A stretch of DNA of 24,362 nucleotides. Origin: RGIG5681 sp034180345. GTDB lineage: Bacteria; Bacillota_I; Bacilli_A; Erysipelotrichales; Erysipelotrichaceae. The notes beneath the pieces are model-generated. The model ran no database searches. It was not told the DNA's origin and worked only from the letters and a program-made list of their open reading frames with translations. Location: the NCBI GenBank assembly GCA_034180345.1, contig JAXFOQ010000033.1:1-24362 (forward strand), in the 5' to 3' direction. The stretch's first letter is position 1, and every line of letters starts with the position of its first letter. The translations under genes were made by a program, and so were the position numbers. Shown here piece after piece: positions 1-8,856 of the stretch.

Positions 1-1
1 G

Positions 2-145
2 GAGAAAAAAGAAGTACACATTCACGATTCAATTCTAACAGTTAAATTGTCATACCTGGCCGACACTAAATACCAGGGTAGAAAGGAAACGTATATACAA
101 ATTGGTATATTAGATGAGCCAATTTATATATACCAGGAGAATTTT
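2..145 (+). other. Open frame upstream of and in frame with cutC, entering from the left edge
   Basis: Reading from base 2, the frame has no stop before the cutC start at 146 and runs straight into it. Its residues (for example HIHDSILTVK, then PIYIYQEN just before the cutC Met) do not look like CutC and I do not recognise the family. It is either the end of an upstream gene fused in frame to cutC or a chance open stretch ahead of an internal start. An AGGAGA ribosome site just before 146 favours a separate cutC start. The window edge prevents a decision. Confidence 0.3.
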
Positions 146-886
146 ATGAAGAATATACTTGAAGTTTGTTGTGGTAGTTTTGAGGATGTGTATTTTGCAC
201 AACTTGGTGGTGCTGATCGGGTTGAACTTAATTGCGCATTATCACTTGGAGGTTTAACCCCAAGTCTTGCAAATTTAATTAAATGTAAAAAAGAATTGAA
301 TATCCCTGTTATTTGTATGATACGACCAAGAGGGGCAGGTTTCTGTTATCGAGATAAAGATTTAGAAGTGATATTTGAAGATGCTAAACTTTTTTTAGAA
401 TATGGTGCCGATGGTTTGGCCTTTGGTTTTTTGAATGAAGATTTTACGATTGATATTGAAAATACCAAAAAAATGGTTACCCTAATTCATTCATATAATA
501 AAGAGGCAGTGTTCCATCGTGCCTTTGATGTAGCCTTGGACATTGATGCCAGTATTAAAACTTTAATTGATTTAAAAGTTGATCGTATTTTAACAAGCGG
601 TAAAGAAAAAAATGTTTGCATCGGACAGGATAATTTAGCCTATCTTCAAAAACATTATGGCGATCAGATTGAAATTTTAGCAGGAAGTGGTGTTAAAGAA
701 GAAAATATTAGTGAATTGGCTATAAATACAGGAATTAAACAATTTCATAGCAGTGCTAAAACATGGTTTATCGACAAGACAACTGATAATAAACATGTCA
801 GCTATGCCTATCATCATAGTGATGATTATGAAGTTGTGGATAGTGAAAAAGTTAAGAGTCTTAAAATGATTTTAAATAATTTATAA
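146..886 (+). CDS. cutC: CutC family protein (copper homeostasis, TIM barrel)
   Basis: The 246-residue product matches the CutC family over its full length. It starts with LEVCCGS, followed by GGADRVEL and ALSLGGLTPS, then the MIRPRG segment, FHRAFD, ILTSG, AGSGV and a FHSSAK-type motif near the C-terminus, in the order known for this TIM-barrel family. CutC is a cytosolic protein historically linked to copper tolerance; its biochemical role is not settled. I chose ATG 146 because AGGAGA lies six bases upstream and conserved homology begins there, although the frame is open further upstream to the window edge. A hairpin with a T tract follows the stop. The neighbouring rqcP gene is convergent. 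Confidence 0.88.
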   Translation: MKNILEVCCGSFEDVYFAQLGGADRVELNCALSLGGLTPSLANLIKCKKELNIPVICMIRPRGAGFCYRDKDLEVIFEDAKLFLEYGADGLAFGFLNEDFTIDIENTKKMVTLIHSYNKEAVFHRAFDVALDIDASIKTLIDLKVDRILTSGKEKNVCIGQDNLAYLQKHYGDQIEILAGSGVKEENISELAINTGIKQFHSSAKTWFIDKTTDNKHVSYAYHHSDDYEVVDSEKVKSLKMILNNL

Positions 887-905
887 TTTAAAAAAGAATA
901 ATTTT

Positions 906-937
906 GCAATGAATTTAAAATTCACTGCTTTTATTTT
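906..937 (+). terminator. Rho-independent terminator after cutC, probably bidirectional
   Basis: Arms GCAATGAATTT (906-916) and AAATTCACTGC (918-928) form an 11-bp stem with one mismatch (a G-T pair when read from the minus strand). The stem is followed by TTTTATTTT. It sits between the convergent cutC and rqcP genes and could serve both. Confidence 0.7.
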
Positions 938-1193
938 ACTCTTTAATACTTTCGCTAATTACTTCATACATACTTTCACTATCTTCTTTTTTAGTAAACT
1001 CACGAATTTCGGTAATTTTTATTTTTAAAATGCGTTTTCCAAAAGTAATTGTTAAAATATCGCCAATACTAACTTCACTTCCAGCCTTGGCAATGCGTTC
1101 ATTAATCATTAAGCGTTGATTATCGGCTAATTCTTTGGCTATTGTTCTTCTTTTTAAAATTCTTGAAACTTTTAAATATTTATCAATTCGCAT
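936..1193 (-). CDS. rqcP: RqcP (YabO), S4-domain ribosome quality-control protein
   Basis: The 85-residue protein is nearly all one S4 RNA-binding domain. It begins MRIDKYLKVSRILKRR, followed by IAKELADNQRLMINERIAKAG, and has the acidic, Lys-rich tail typical of YabO/RqcP. In Bacillota this family binds the obstructed 50S subunit with RqcH and helps C-terminal alanine tailing of stalled chains. I chose the ATG at 1193: AAAGGAGA precedes it and it is the conserved family start, whereas the frame is open nine codons further. It begins one base after the mfd stop codon, so the two genes are translationally coupled in a pth-mfd-rqcP operon, the usual Bacillota order. Confidence 0.88.
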   Translation of the reverse strand: MRIDKYLKVSRILKRRTIAKELADNQRLMINERIAKAGSEVSIGDILTITFGKRILKIKITEIREFTKKEDSESMYEVISESIKE

Positions 1194-1194
1194 A

Positions 1195-4100
1195 CTATTC
1201 TCCTTTAATGGCTTTATCAATATATTCTAAAATTTTAATCATCTTCTTTAGGTTATCCTTGGCGTCAATGATGCTGATGATGATTTGTTTGTTTTGATAT
1301 TTAATTTGAAAATCCTTAGATATTTTAATACAATAATCAAAAAATTTAACACCATCAATATTATTAGAATATTTTTCACTGATCTTCGCAAGGTATTGAT
1401 TACCTTGTTTTTCAAAACTATGAAGATAGTCAAAATCAATCATTAATTCAAGCTTCTTTTTATCCATCAAAGCTTCAACACTTTTAGGCAGTCTTCCAAA
1501 AGAATCAATTATTTTTAAATAATAGGCATAAAGCTCATCTTTACTGTGAATTTGTTCTAATTGTTGGTATAAGTCTAATTTTTCATAATCATTTTTACTG
1601 AAGGTTTCAGGAATATATGACTCAATATTTAAATGATAATTTTGTTTAGGAGCTTTATTATCGGTGATAATACCCTGCTTTGTTTTAATGGTATCATTAA
1701 GCATGGCAAGATACATTTCAAAACCGACCCCATTAATAAAACCACTTTGAGATGCACCTAGTAAATCGCCAGCTCCTCTGATACTCAAATCCCGCATTGC
1801 AATTTTATAGCCACTACCTAAACCTGTAAATTCTTTGATGGCATTTAAACGCTTAATGCCATTTTCATTTAATTGTTTTAGTTTTGGAATTAATAGATAG
1901 GCATAGGCAATACGATCACTTCTACCGACACGACCCTTAATTTGATAAAGTTGTGATAAGCCAAAATTTTGGGCATTTTCAATAATTACGGTATTGGCGT
2001 TAGGAATATCAATGCCTGTTTCAATGATGGTAGTACATATTAAGACATTGATTTGATTAAGGTAAAACTCATTCATAACATCTTCAATATGTTCACGATC
2101 CATTTTGCCATGGACAACCCCCACTTTGGCATCGGGAACAAGTTTGTTTATTTTTTTTGCTAGAGCATAGATTTTTTCAGTATTGTTGTATAGATAAAAA
2201 ACCTGGCCTTGGCGACCCAATTCTTTAAAGATGGCTTCTTTAATTAAACCTTCATTTTTTTCTACAACATAGGTCTGAACAGGATAGCGATTAGAAGGGG
2301 CTTTGTTTAAGGTACTTAATGATCTAATCCCAACTAAAGACATTTGTAAGGTTCGAGGAATGGGGGTGGCACTTAATGATAAAACATCAATATTATTTTT
2401 AATTGTTTTAATTTTTTCTTTATGTGAAACACCGAAGCGCTGTTCTTCGTCAATGATCAATAGTCCTAAATCTTTATATTTAATTTCACTAGCTAATAAA
2501 CGATGAGTTCCAATGACAATATCAACCTTGCCTTCTTTTAAATCTTTAATAATTTGTTTTTGGGTATGTGGCAAAACATAACGATTTAACAATTCAATTC
2601 TAATCGCAAAATTTTTAAAGCGTTCTTTGAAAGTTTTATAGTGCTGAATTGAAAGAATGGTAGTAGGACATAGGTATGATACTTGCTTATTTGAAAGTAC
2701 AGCCTTCATTGAGGCTCTTAAGGCTATTTCGGTTTTACCAAAACCGACATCACCACAAATTAAGCGATCCATGATGCGTTCGCTTTCCATATCAGCCTTA
2801 ACTTCTTTTATAGCTTGTTTCTGGTCGGTAGTTAATTCATAAGTAAATTCATCTTCAAATTGTTTTTGAAGGTGATTATCACTTTGAAATTTAAAGCCTG
2901 TTTTTTTACTTCTTAATTGATATAGTTCAATTAATTGTTCAGCAATTTCATTAATATTTTCTTGAGCTTTATTTTTAGTTTTTTGCCACTCATCACTACC
3001 TAATTTACTTAGTTTTGGAACATGGCCATCTTTAGATAGATATTTTCTAACTAATGAAAATTGATTTAAAGGAATAGATAGTTTATCGTTGCCACGATAG
3101 GCAATGACTAGATAATCACTTTTTATGCCATTGATATTTTGGGTATGAATACCCATATATTGACCGATACCATGATTGTTATGAACGATGTAATCACCAA
3201 CTTCAAGTTCATCGTAGGAATCTAATTGAATTGCCTCTTGGTATGATTTGTTGTATCTTCCGATAAATTTTTGATGATTGAATAATTCTTTGGCGGTATA
3301 GACCTTTATTTTAGCCTTGGTCGCTTCAAAACCTTGGAATAAATTTCCAATAACAATGTTGATGTCATCAGTAAATTCGTTATCTACAAGATGATAACTA
3401 AGATTGATATTAATCATTTCATCAAGGATGTCTTCAATTTCGTTTTCATTTAAAACAAAGATGATTTGATATTTTCCTAAGTCTTTAGCGATGGAACTTA
3501 AGGTGATTTTTAGTGGGTTGATAGGTATATCGATCACTTCAAAATCAACATCGGGATTTTCAAACATAATGGAAGTATAATTTTTAACTTTTTTTATTTC
3601 TTTTTGAAATTCGCCCATTACACTAAAACGCAACGGTAATTTATGTTCACTAGCCATTTCTTGGATATAATTAATATTTTCTTCAAAAATAAAATGTAAG
3701 TTATCTAAGATGGCTTTTTCATTTGAAAGATAGAGTTCATAATTTGTGGCATAATCCAGCAAATGATCATTTTCTAAAAAGGCATAGTATGGATAAAGGG
3801 TGGTACTGGTTGAGCCATTATTAATTTCATTTAAGGCAAACTCGATTTCACCGCTAGTTTTATCTCTTAAGGCATCATTGATGATTTTAATATCATCTTG
3901 ATTAAAAATAACATCACTCGCAAAACATAATTCTACCGCTTCCACTTGTTTAACAGTTCTTTGACTTTCAATATCATAAAATCTAATACTGTCAATTTCA
4001 TCATCAAAAAATTCAATTCTGATTGGTAACTCATAGTTGATGCTGAAAACATCTAAAACACTACCTCTAACGCTATAACAAAGAGGGGTTTCAGTTTTAA

Positions 4101-4572
4101 AACGCAATTCATAACCACTTTGTTTTAAATTGTTAATTAAAGTATCACGCTTGATAATATCATTGACTTTAAGTTTGATATTTAAAGAATTAAGGCTGTG
4201 TTTTTTAGGAAGGTGTCTGGTTAGACCATATGGACTTGTGATGATAAGTCGAGGATTGTTATCAATAATATCTTTTAAGGCTTTTAAACGATTAGCTTTA
4301 TTTTCAAATGATGAAATAATGGCTTCTGATCTTAAAGATTCCTCAGGAAGATAAAGGACCAGTTCATCATCGTTATAAAAGCTTCTAAGGCATTCATACA
4401 GCTTGGTTGCCAGAAAACTATTTTCTTTGACGATCACAAGTTTTTCAGGATTATTAAAAGTAATCTTTAATGCTTCATCAATATTGTTGTGATAATTTAG
4501 ATGATGACTAAAAAGATAATTTTCAGGTTTTAAATATTTTTTAAGTTTATTTAAGATTAAAGTATTATTCAT
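1195..4572 (-). CDS. mfd: Transcription-repair coupling factor Mfd
   Basis: The 1125-residue protein has the full Mfd layout. There is a UvrB-like N-terminal third, a CarD-like RNA-polymerase-interacting domain (LEVGDYIVHNNHGIGQY), and then a RecG-like translocase with Walker A GDVGFGKTE, a DEEQRFG box, LSATPIPRT, and motif VI around QIKGRVGRSDR. The C-terminal TRCF domain holds a long helical tail. Mfd removes stalled RNA polymerase from damaged DNA and recruits UvrA. Its ATG overlaps the pth stop (ATGA), and rqcP starts one base after its own stop. The gene is intact and of normal length. Confidence 0.96.
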   Translation of the reverse strand: MNNTLILNKLKKYLKPENYLFSHHLNYHNNIDEALKITFNNPEKLVIVKENSFLATKLYECLRSFYNDDELVLYLPEESLRSEAIISSFENKANRLKALKDIIDNNPRLIITSPYGLTRHLPKKHSLNSLNIKLKVNDIIKRDTLINNLKQSGYELRFKTETPLCYSVRGSVLDVFSINYELPIRIEFFDDEIDSIRFYDIESQRTVKQVEAVELCFASDVIFNQDDIKIINDALRDKTSGEIEFALNEINNGSTSTTLYPYYAFLENDHLLDYATNYELYLSNEKAILDNLHFIFEENINYIQEMASEHKLPLRFSVMGEFQKEIKKVKNYTSIMFENPDVDFEVIDIPINPLKITLSSIAKDLGKYQIIFVLNENEIEDILDEMININLSYHLVDNEFTDDINIVIGNLFQGFEATKAKIKVYTAKELFNHQKFIGRYNKSYQEAIQLDSYDELEVGDYIVHNNHGIGQYMGIHTQNINGIKSDYLVIAYRGNDKLSIPLNQFSLVRKYLSKDGHVPKLSKLGSDEWQKTKNKAQENINEIAEQLIELYQLRSKKTGFKFQSDNHLQKQFEDEFTYELTTDQKQAIKEVKADMESERIMDRLICGDVGFGKTEIALRASMKAVLSNKQVSYLCPTTILSIQHYKTFKERFKNFAIRIELLNRYVLPHTQKQIIKDLKEGKVDIVIGTHRLLASEIKYKDLGLLIIDEEQRFGVSHKEKIKTIKNNIDVLSLSATPIPRTLQMSLVGIRSLSTLNKAPSNRYPVQTYVVEKNEGLIKEAIFKELGRQGQVFYLYNNTEKIYALAKKINKLVPDAKVGVVHGKMDREHIEDVMNEFYLNQINVLICTTIIETGIDIPNANTVIIENAQNFGLSQLYQIKGRVGRSDRIAYAYLLIPKLKQLNENGIKRLNAIKEFTGLGSGYKIAMRDLSIRGAGDLLGASQSGFINGVGFEMYLAMLNDTIKTKQGIITDNKAPKQNYHLNIESYIPETFSKNDYEKLDLYQQLEQIHSKDELYAYYLKIIDSFGRLPKSVEALMDKKKLELMIDFDYLHSFEKQGNQYLAKISEKYSNNIDGVKFFDYCIKISKDFQIKYQNKQIIISIIDAKDNLKKMIKILEYIDKAIKGE

Positions 4573-5120
4573 TGGTTATATTTATTCATAGCTTTAGTAA
4601 AGCCTTCTGATAGAAAACATAATAGGGCATCACAGGCCTTGTCTAATCCTTGATTAAAAATTTCTATATCTTCCTTATTTACTTTTCCTAAGACATAATC
4701 AGGTCCTGAAATTAATTTATTATTACCGATGCCGATACGAATGCGCTTTATTTTATCATTCTTTAAAAGATTGATGATATTTTTAATACCGTTTTGGCCA
4801 CCCGAAGAACCTCTTTCTCTCAGTCTTAATTTTCCAACGGGTAAATCCAGGTCATCGTAGATAATGACAATATCATCATGGTTAATTTTATAATAATTAA
4901 CCAAAGCCATAACAGCTTCACCGCTTAAATTCATATATGTTTGAGGTTTAAGTATTAATAAATCATGTTTTTTGTCAATAGTATATAGTCCCTTAAATTT
5001 TTTAGTATCTAATGTTAATCCCAATCTTGATATTAATTTATCAATGACCATGAAACCAACATTATGGCGGGTCTTTTCATATTCTTTACCAGGATTTCCT
5101 AAGCCGACAATCATTTTCAT
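4569..5120 (-). CDS. pth: Peptidyl-tRNA hydrolase
   Basis: The 183-residue enzyme cleaves peptidyl-tRNA released from the ribosome and recycles tRNA. It shows the family signatures VGLGNPGKEYEKTRHNVGF (with the catalytic His and the substrate-binding Asn), then IIYDDLDLPVGKLRLR and GSSGGQNGIKNI. The frame is open six codons upstream, but the conserved N-terminus supports ATG 5120 (MKMIVGLGNPG) or possibly ATG 5114. No strong Shine-Dalgarno site is visible. It is first gene of the operon with mfd, which it overlaps by four bases. The gene is diverged from the glutathione peroxidase across a short AT-rich intergenic stretch. Confidence 0.95.
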   Translation of the reverse strand: MKMIVGLGNPGKEYEKTRHNVGFMVIDKLISRLGLTLDTKKFKGLYTIDKKHDLLILKPQTYMNLSGEAVMALVNYYKINHDDIVIIYDDLDLPVGKLRLRERGSSGGQNGIKNIINLLKNDKIKRIRIGIGNNKLISGPDYVLGKVNKEDIEIFNQGLDKACDALLCFLSEGFTKAMNKYNQ

Positions 5121-5182
5121 ATAATCATTATAAACCAATTTATATTTTAGGTCATTTTAATATTTTTATTAGAAAGATTAGT

Positions 5183-5188
5183 TATAAT
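5183..5188 (+). promoter_or_regulatory. -10 element directly before gpx
   Basis: A perfect TATAAT ends six bases before the ATG of the glutathione peroxidase. No Shine-Dalgarno site separates them and no good -35 is visible at 16-18 bp. If this is the -10, transcription would begin at or very near the start codon. Confidence 0.35.
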
Positions 5189-5194
5189 AAGATT

Positions 5195-5671
5195 ATGAAT
5201 ATTTATGATTTTACATTATTGGATGCCGAAGAAAAGAAGGTGTCATTAGACGAATATAAAGGCAAGGTATTGCTGATTGTGAATACTGCTACTGGTTGTG
5301 GTTTTACTCCACAGTACGAGGGTTTGGAACGATTGTATCAAAAATATCACGATCGAGGTTTTGAAATTTTAGATTTTCCATGTAATCAATTTGGCGGGCA
5401 AGCACCTGGAACAAATACAGAAATAGTTAATTTTTGTAAAATGAAATACAATGTCAGTTTTAAACAATTTGCGAAAATTAAAGTTAATGGTATTGATGAA
5501 AGCCCCTTATATACTTATTTAAAATCGCAAAAAGGTGGCTTATTAAACGCAAAAATTAAATGGAATTTTACTAAATTTTTAATTGACCGCAATGGAGAAG
5601 TTATTGAGAGGTTTGCGCCAGCAACTACTGCTGACAATATTGAAGCGCCATTATTAACTTATTGTAAATAG
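5195..5671 (+). CDS. Glutathione peroxidase-family thiol peroxidase
   Basis: The 158-residue protein is a cysteine-type glutathione peroxidase homologue. It reduces hydroperoxides in the cytosol, usually with thioredoxin as donor in bacteria. The peroxidatic Cys lies in VNTATGCGFTPQYEGLE, the conserved Gln in PCNQFGGQAPG, and the conserved Trp-Asn in KWNFTKFLI. The length is normal. The start is fixed by the family N-terminus (IYDFTLLDAEEKKVSLDEYKGK), yet no Shine-Dalgarno site precedes it and a TATAAT lies only six bases upstream, suggesting a leaderless transcript. It is divergent from pth and has no clear terminator after its stop. Confidence 0.93.
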   Translation: MNIYDFTLLDAEEKKVSLDEYKGKVLLIVNTATGCGFTPQYEGLERLYQKYHDRGFEILDFPCNQFGGQAPGTNTEIVNFCKMKYNVSFKQFAKIKVNGIDESPLYTYLKSQKGGLLNAKIKWNFTKFLIDRNGEVIERFAPATTADNIEAPLLTYCK

Positions 5672-5728
5672 AATAAAAATATATTTATGATCATGGTAAT
5701 ATAGATGTCTGAATGAGGCATTGATATT

Positions 5729-6101
5729 ATGAAATTTTTAGGTCTTATATCATGTGTACTTTCATTGTTTTTGGTTTATAAAAAAATTATCATTAATAAT
5801 ATTCGGAGAATGTACTAAAGGCACCATTGCTGGTTATGGCAAGGGTATTGGAAGAAGAGGGATTTTTGCCTATCCATATCTTGTGAGATTTAAATATAAT
5901 AATCATTTTTATGTAGCGACAAGTTTAGAAAGTGATTTAGGCGGTTATAGCGGAACTTTTTCTAATCAACACCACCATCAAGAGGTTACTATATTTTTTA
6001 AAGCCGATAATCTTGAAGTGGTTACCATCAAAGAATTTAAAGGAACATATATAATTGCTTTATGTATGTTTTTATTGGGTGTTGCTGGGGTGTTTATTTG
6101 A
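5729..6101 (+). pseudogene. Small membrane protein of DUF3592-like type, frameshifted
   Basis: An ATG at 5729 follows a GAGG site and encodes a hydrophobic start (MKFLGLISCVLSLFLVYKK). That frame soon stops. The rest continues in another frame from about 5785, giving FGECTKGTIAGYGKG, then YPYLVRFKYNNHFYVAT, and a second hydrophobic segment at the C-terminus (IIALCMFLLGVAGVFI). The join falls at a run of seven A at about 5781-5788, so a one-base slip is the likely cause. Two terminal membrane segments around a small beta-rich region resemble DUF3592-like proteins; the function is unknown. A sequencing error in the A run cannot be excluded. Confidence 0.5.
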
Positions 6102-6125
6102 CTTTTATATTGTTTAAATTATATT
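6098..6125 (+). promoter_or_regulatory. Putative promoter of the cas12a remnant
   Basis: TTGACT (6098-6103) and TATATT (6120-6125) are separated by 16 bp, about 70 bases before the cas12a start. The surroundings are very AT-rich, so the match has limited weight. A GGAAAGGA site follows at 6178-6185. Confidence 0.4.
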
Positions 6126-6193
6126 GATTTTTATTTATATTGTATATATATTTTAAATAACAAGGGCAATGATGCCGGAAAGGAATCATTTTT

Positions 6194-8611
6194 ATGAAAG
6201 AGCTAAACAATATAGGTGGAATAAAGAATTTCACAAAACTTTATTCTTTATCTAAGACCTTGAGATTCAAATTGATACCTGTATATGGAACTAAAGAAAA
6301 TATTAAGAAGAATCTCATTCCAGAAAACGATAATCAGCTTGCCAATGATTATCAAGATATGAAAAAAATATCGATCATCATTATAAGAAATTCATTGATA
6401 AAACACTTGAAAATAGCGAGATCAATTGTAAAAATTTATACGATAAATATCTTGAATTTTTATCGGATTCTATAAATGTTAAATAATATGATAAGGTGAC
6501 GCAAGCTAAATGTAGTGAACTTATTGCTGTCTTTTTGAAAGATAAACAAATGCTTTTCGAAAAGAAATTAATCAACGAAATTTTGAATAAGGTAGAAGAT
6601 GAAAAAGATAGAAAAATAATTAGTAATTTTGATGATTTCTTTACTTATTTAAAAAATTATATCTCAATTCGTGAATATATATTTCAAAAAGATAATACCT
6701 CTGGAACAATAGCTTATCGTATTGTCAGTGATAATTTCCCAAAATTTATTTCTAATATGAAATCTTATGAATATGCTAAAACGATTTGCGGTGATGAACT
6801 TTTGGATTTAGAAAATAATTTAAGTAAATATTTTGAAGAAGATATAAAATTCGATGAAATTTTTTCCATTGATAATTTTAATGCTGTTTTATCGCAAAAA
6901 GGTATAGAAAAATATAATTAAATTATTGGCGGCATTGCTTTAGAAGACGGCAAAAAAATACAAGGATATAATGAAATAATTAATTTATATGCACAGAAGC
7001 ATCATTTAGATAATAAAAATATGAAATCAAAAAGCAAGATGGTACCATTGTTCAATCAAATTTTAAGTGAGCATAATATATTTTCGTTCATATTTGATAA
7101 AATCACAAGTGATCAGGATGCGTTTAATTTAATTAAAAATACTATTGATAATTTTAATGTGAATAATTCATTTATTGAAGTTATTAGCAATATTGATTAA
7201 TATTATTTGTACAAAAAATTAATTTTGAAACAAAACTAAAGGATGATGATAAGAATATTGAAGTGGTCAAGAATTGTTTGGATACATATCAAAAAATATA
7301 TAATCTTTATAAAATATTTAATTGTCATGAATATGTGGATAAGGATAAAGATAAAGATTTTTATGGTCTTTGTTATGAAGCTAAAGAAATTCATGACGCT
7401 GTCAATGAAACATAGAAATTATGTTACTTCAAAACCTTTTAGCGAAAATAAAATAAAGATTAATTTTAATCATTATCAACTAGCTGAAGGTTGGGATGAA
7501 AATAAAGAAAAGGACAATCTATCAATTATCTTAATTAAAGATGATGAATACTATCTAGGGATTTTTAATATAAAAAATAAATCCTTTAAAGAAATGTCAT
7601 CAGAAACATTAACACCAGCAAAAACAGACAAAATATATAAAAAGATAAGGTATAAATCTTTTAATCCAATTAAAGGGATTCCTAAATGTGTTTTTACCAA
7701 AGATGTGAAGGAACACTTTGAAAAATCTAAAGATAGTTATGTTTTTAAAGCATCTGATAATAAAGGTTTATTCATAAGAGATTTTGTGATTTCTTATGAT
7801 GATTATCTTATGAATTTTACATCTGATCATCAAAAATTAGAAACAAAAAAATACCAAAAAGCTTTTGAGAGATGGGCAGATTTGTGTATTAGATTTTTAA
7901 AGTCTTATAAATCGACTGCCAATTATAATTTATAAACATTTAAAAAAATGGAGATTATGAGGATTTATCGGAATTTTATAACGATTTAAGTGCAGTTTGT
8001 TATTCTTTAGAGTATGATATTGACCAAGATACCGTACATAAATTGGTTTAGGAAGATAAACTTTTCTTATTTAAAATTTATAATAAAGATTTTGCTGAAA
8101 ATGTTAAAGGTAAAAATAATCTCCACACTATGTATTTTAAAGGTATTTTTGATGAATATAATTTTTTGAGCAAAACATTTAAATTAAATGGTGGAGCAGA
8201 AATTTTTTATCGACCAGCAAGTATAAATAAAAATATTACTCACAAAAAGGGCAGTATTTTAGTTGGAAGAGTTACCAAAGATGGATAAACCATAGAATCA
8301 CAGAGCTATTTAGAAATATGTAAATATGAAAATGGTCTGATTAACGAATTATCGGATGAAAGTAAAAAATATACCGGAAGATATAAGACTAATATAGCGA
8401 AATTAGACCTTACTAAAAATAAGTGTTATACCGAAGATCAATTTCAACTTCATTTACCGATAACTATTAATTATAAATCCAGAAATATTACTAAAGCATT
8501 AAATGATTATGTAAAAAATAGTATTAAAGGTAATAATAACATCAATATAATGGGTATAGATTGTGGTGAAAGAAATCTTATCTATGTTTCTATCGTTGAT
8601 TGTCATGGCAA
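6194..8611 (+). pseudogene. cas12a: cas12a (Cpf1) remnant, N-terminal through RuvC-I
   Basis: The start FTKLYSLSKTLRFKLIPV is the diagnostic Cas12a N-terminus. Later pieces match in order: NYISIREYIF, then IAYRIVSDNFPKFI, then GIEKYN-IIGGIALEDGKKIQGYNE (broken by a stop), VTSKPFSENKIKINF, LAEGWDENKEKDNLSIIL, FLKSYKSTANY, LHTMYFKGIFDEYNF, AEIFYRPAS, and the RuvC-I motif MGIDCGERNLIYVSIVD with its catalytic Asp. Stops occur at 6484, 6919, 7198, 8049 and 8286. There are frameshifts near 6370 and 7420, and a segment after 7200 is missing. RuvC-II, the Nuc domain and RuvC-III are absent: homology stops at about 8611, where a repeat shared with 15493 begins. Family genes are about 3.7-3.9 kb. No array or adaptation genes accompany it. 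It cannot make an active nuclease. Confidence 0.93.
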
Positions 8612-8756
8612 TCCTTCCCACAAGGACAAAAAGCCTTGAAATACCGCGGTTTACAACGCTTTGCGAAGCATATCTGAGAGATTTACAACAAAAAAGAGCT
8701 TCTTCATGAAAAGTAAAACAGAGAGGTCAAACTGCAGATGATCTCTTTGTTTATTT
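8604..8756 (+). repeat. Direct repeat copy A, joined to the broken cas12a
   Basis: From CATGGCAA (8604) to the weak terminator-like hairpin ending near 8750, this stretch is closely similar to 15493-15656. Both share, in order, CCTTCCCAC, GAAATACCGCGGTTTACAAC, GCTTTGCGAAGCATATCTGA, GAGCTTCTTCATGAAAAG, and CAGAGAGGTCAAACTGCAGA. Copy A lacks a 12-bp-scale duplication of the TTTACAAC unit present in copy B, and its hairpin is less perfect (ACAGAGA with TCTCTTTGT). No gene is evident in it. It begins exactly at the loss of cas12a homology. Confidence 0.9.
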
Positions 8757-8758
8757 GG

Positions 8759-8797
8759 CGCTTTCAAAACTAAAAATTATTGAAAGTTTTGAAAGCG
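8759..8797. promoter_or_regulatory. Perfect inverted repeat, candidate operator of the DUF4143 gene
   Basis: CGCTTTCAAAACT (8759-8771) and AGTTTTGAAAGCG (8785-8797) are perfect 13-bp inverted arms with a 13-bp centre. A third half-site, AGTTTTGAAAG, lies at 8834-8844, just before the ribosome site. The right arm overlaps the -35 and spacer of the promoter below, as expected of a repressor site. It could also form a hairpin that ends transcription from the left. Confidence 0.6.
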
Positions 8798-8808
8798 TGA
8801 ATTATAAT
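8780..8808 (+). promoter_or_regulatory. Promoter of the DUF4143 ATPase gene
   Basis: TTGAAA (8780-8785) and TATAAT (8803-8808) are exactly 17 bp apart, with an expected start near 8815 and a leader of about 40 bases to the ATG at 8857. The inverted repeat described separately overlaps it. Confidence 0.6.
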
Positions 8809-8856
8809 GGTTTCGAAAAGGTAAAAATAATAAAGTTTTGAAAGTGAGGGCTTCAC

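Noticed and set aside
6102..6193. CRISPR array or Cas12a-type direct repeats near the cas12a remnant
   Set aside because: No repeated units and no AATTTCTAC...GTAGAT stem found here or elsewhere in the window.
8604..8611. Site-specific attachment site at CATGGCAA
   Set aside because: Both copies share over 100 bp beyond this point and no integrase is encoded in the window, so it is better treated as the start of a repeat.
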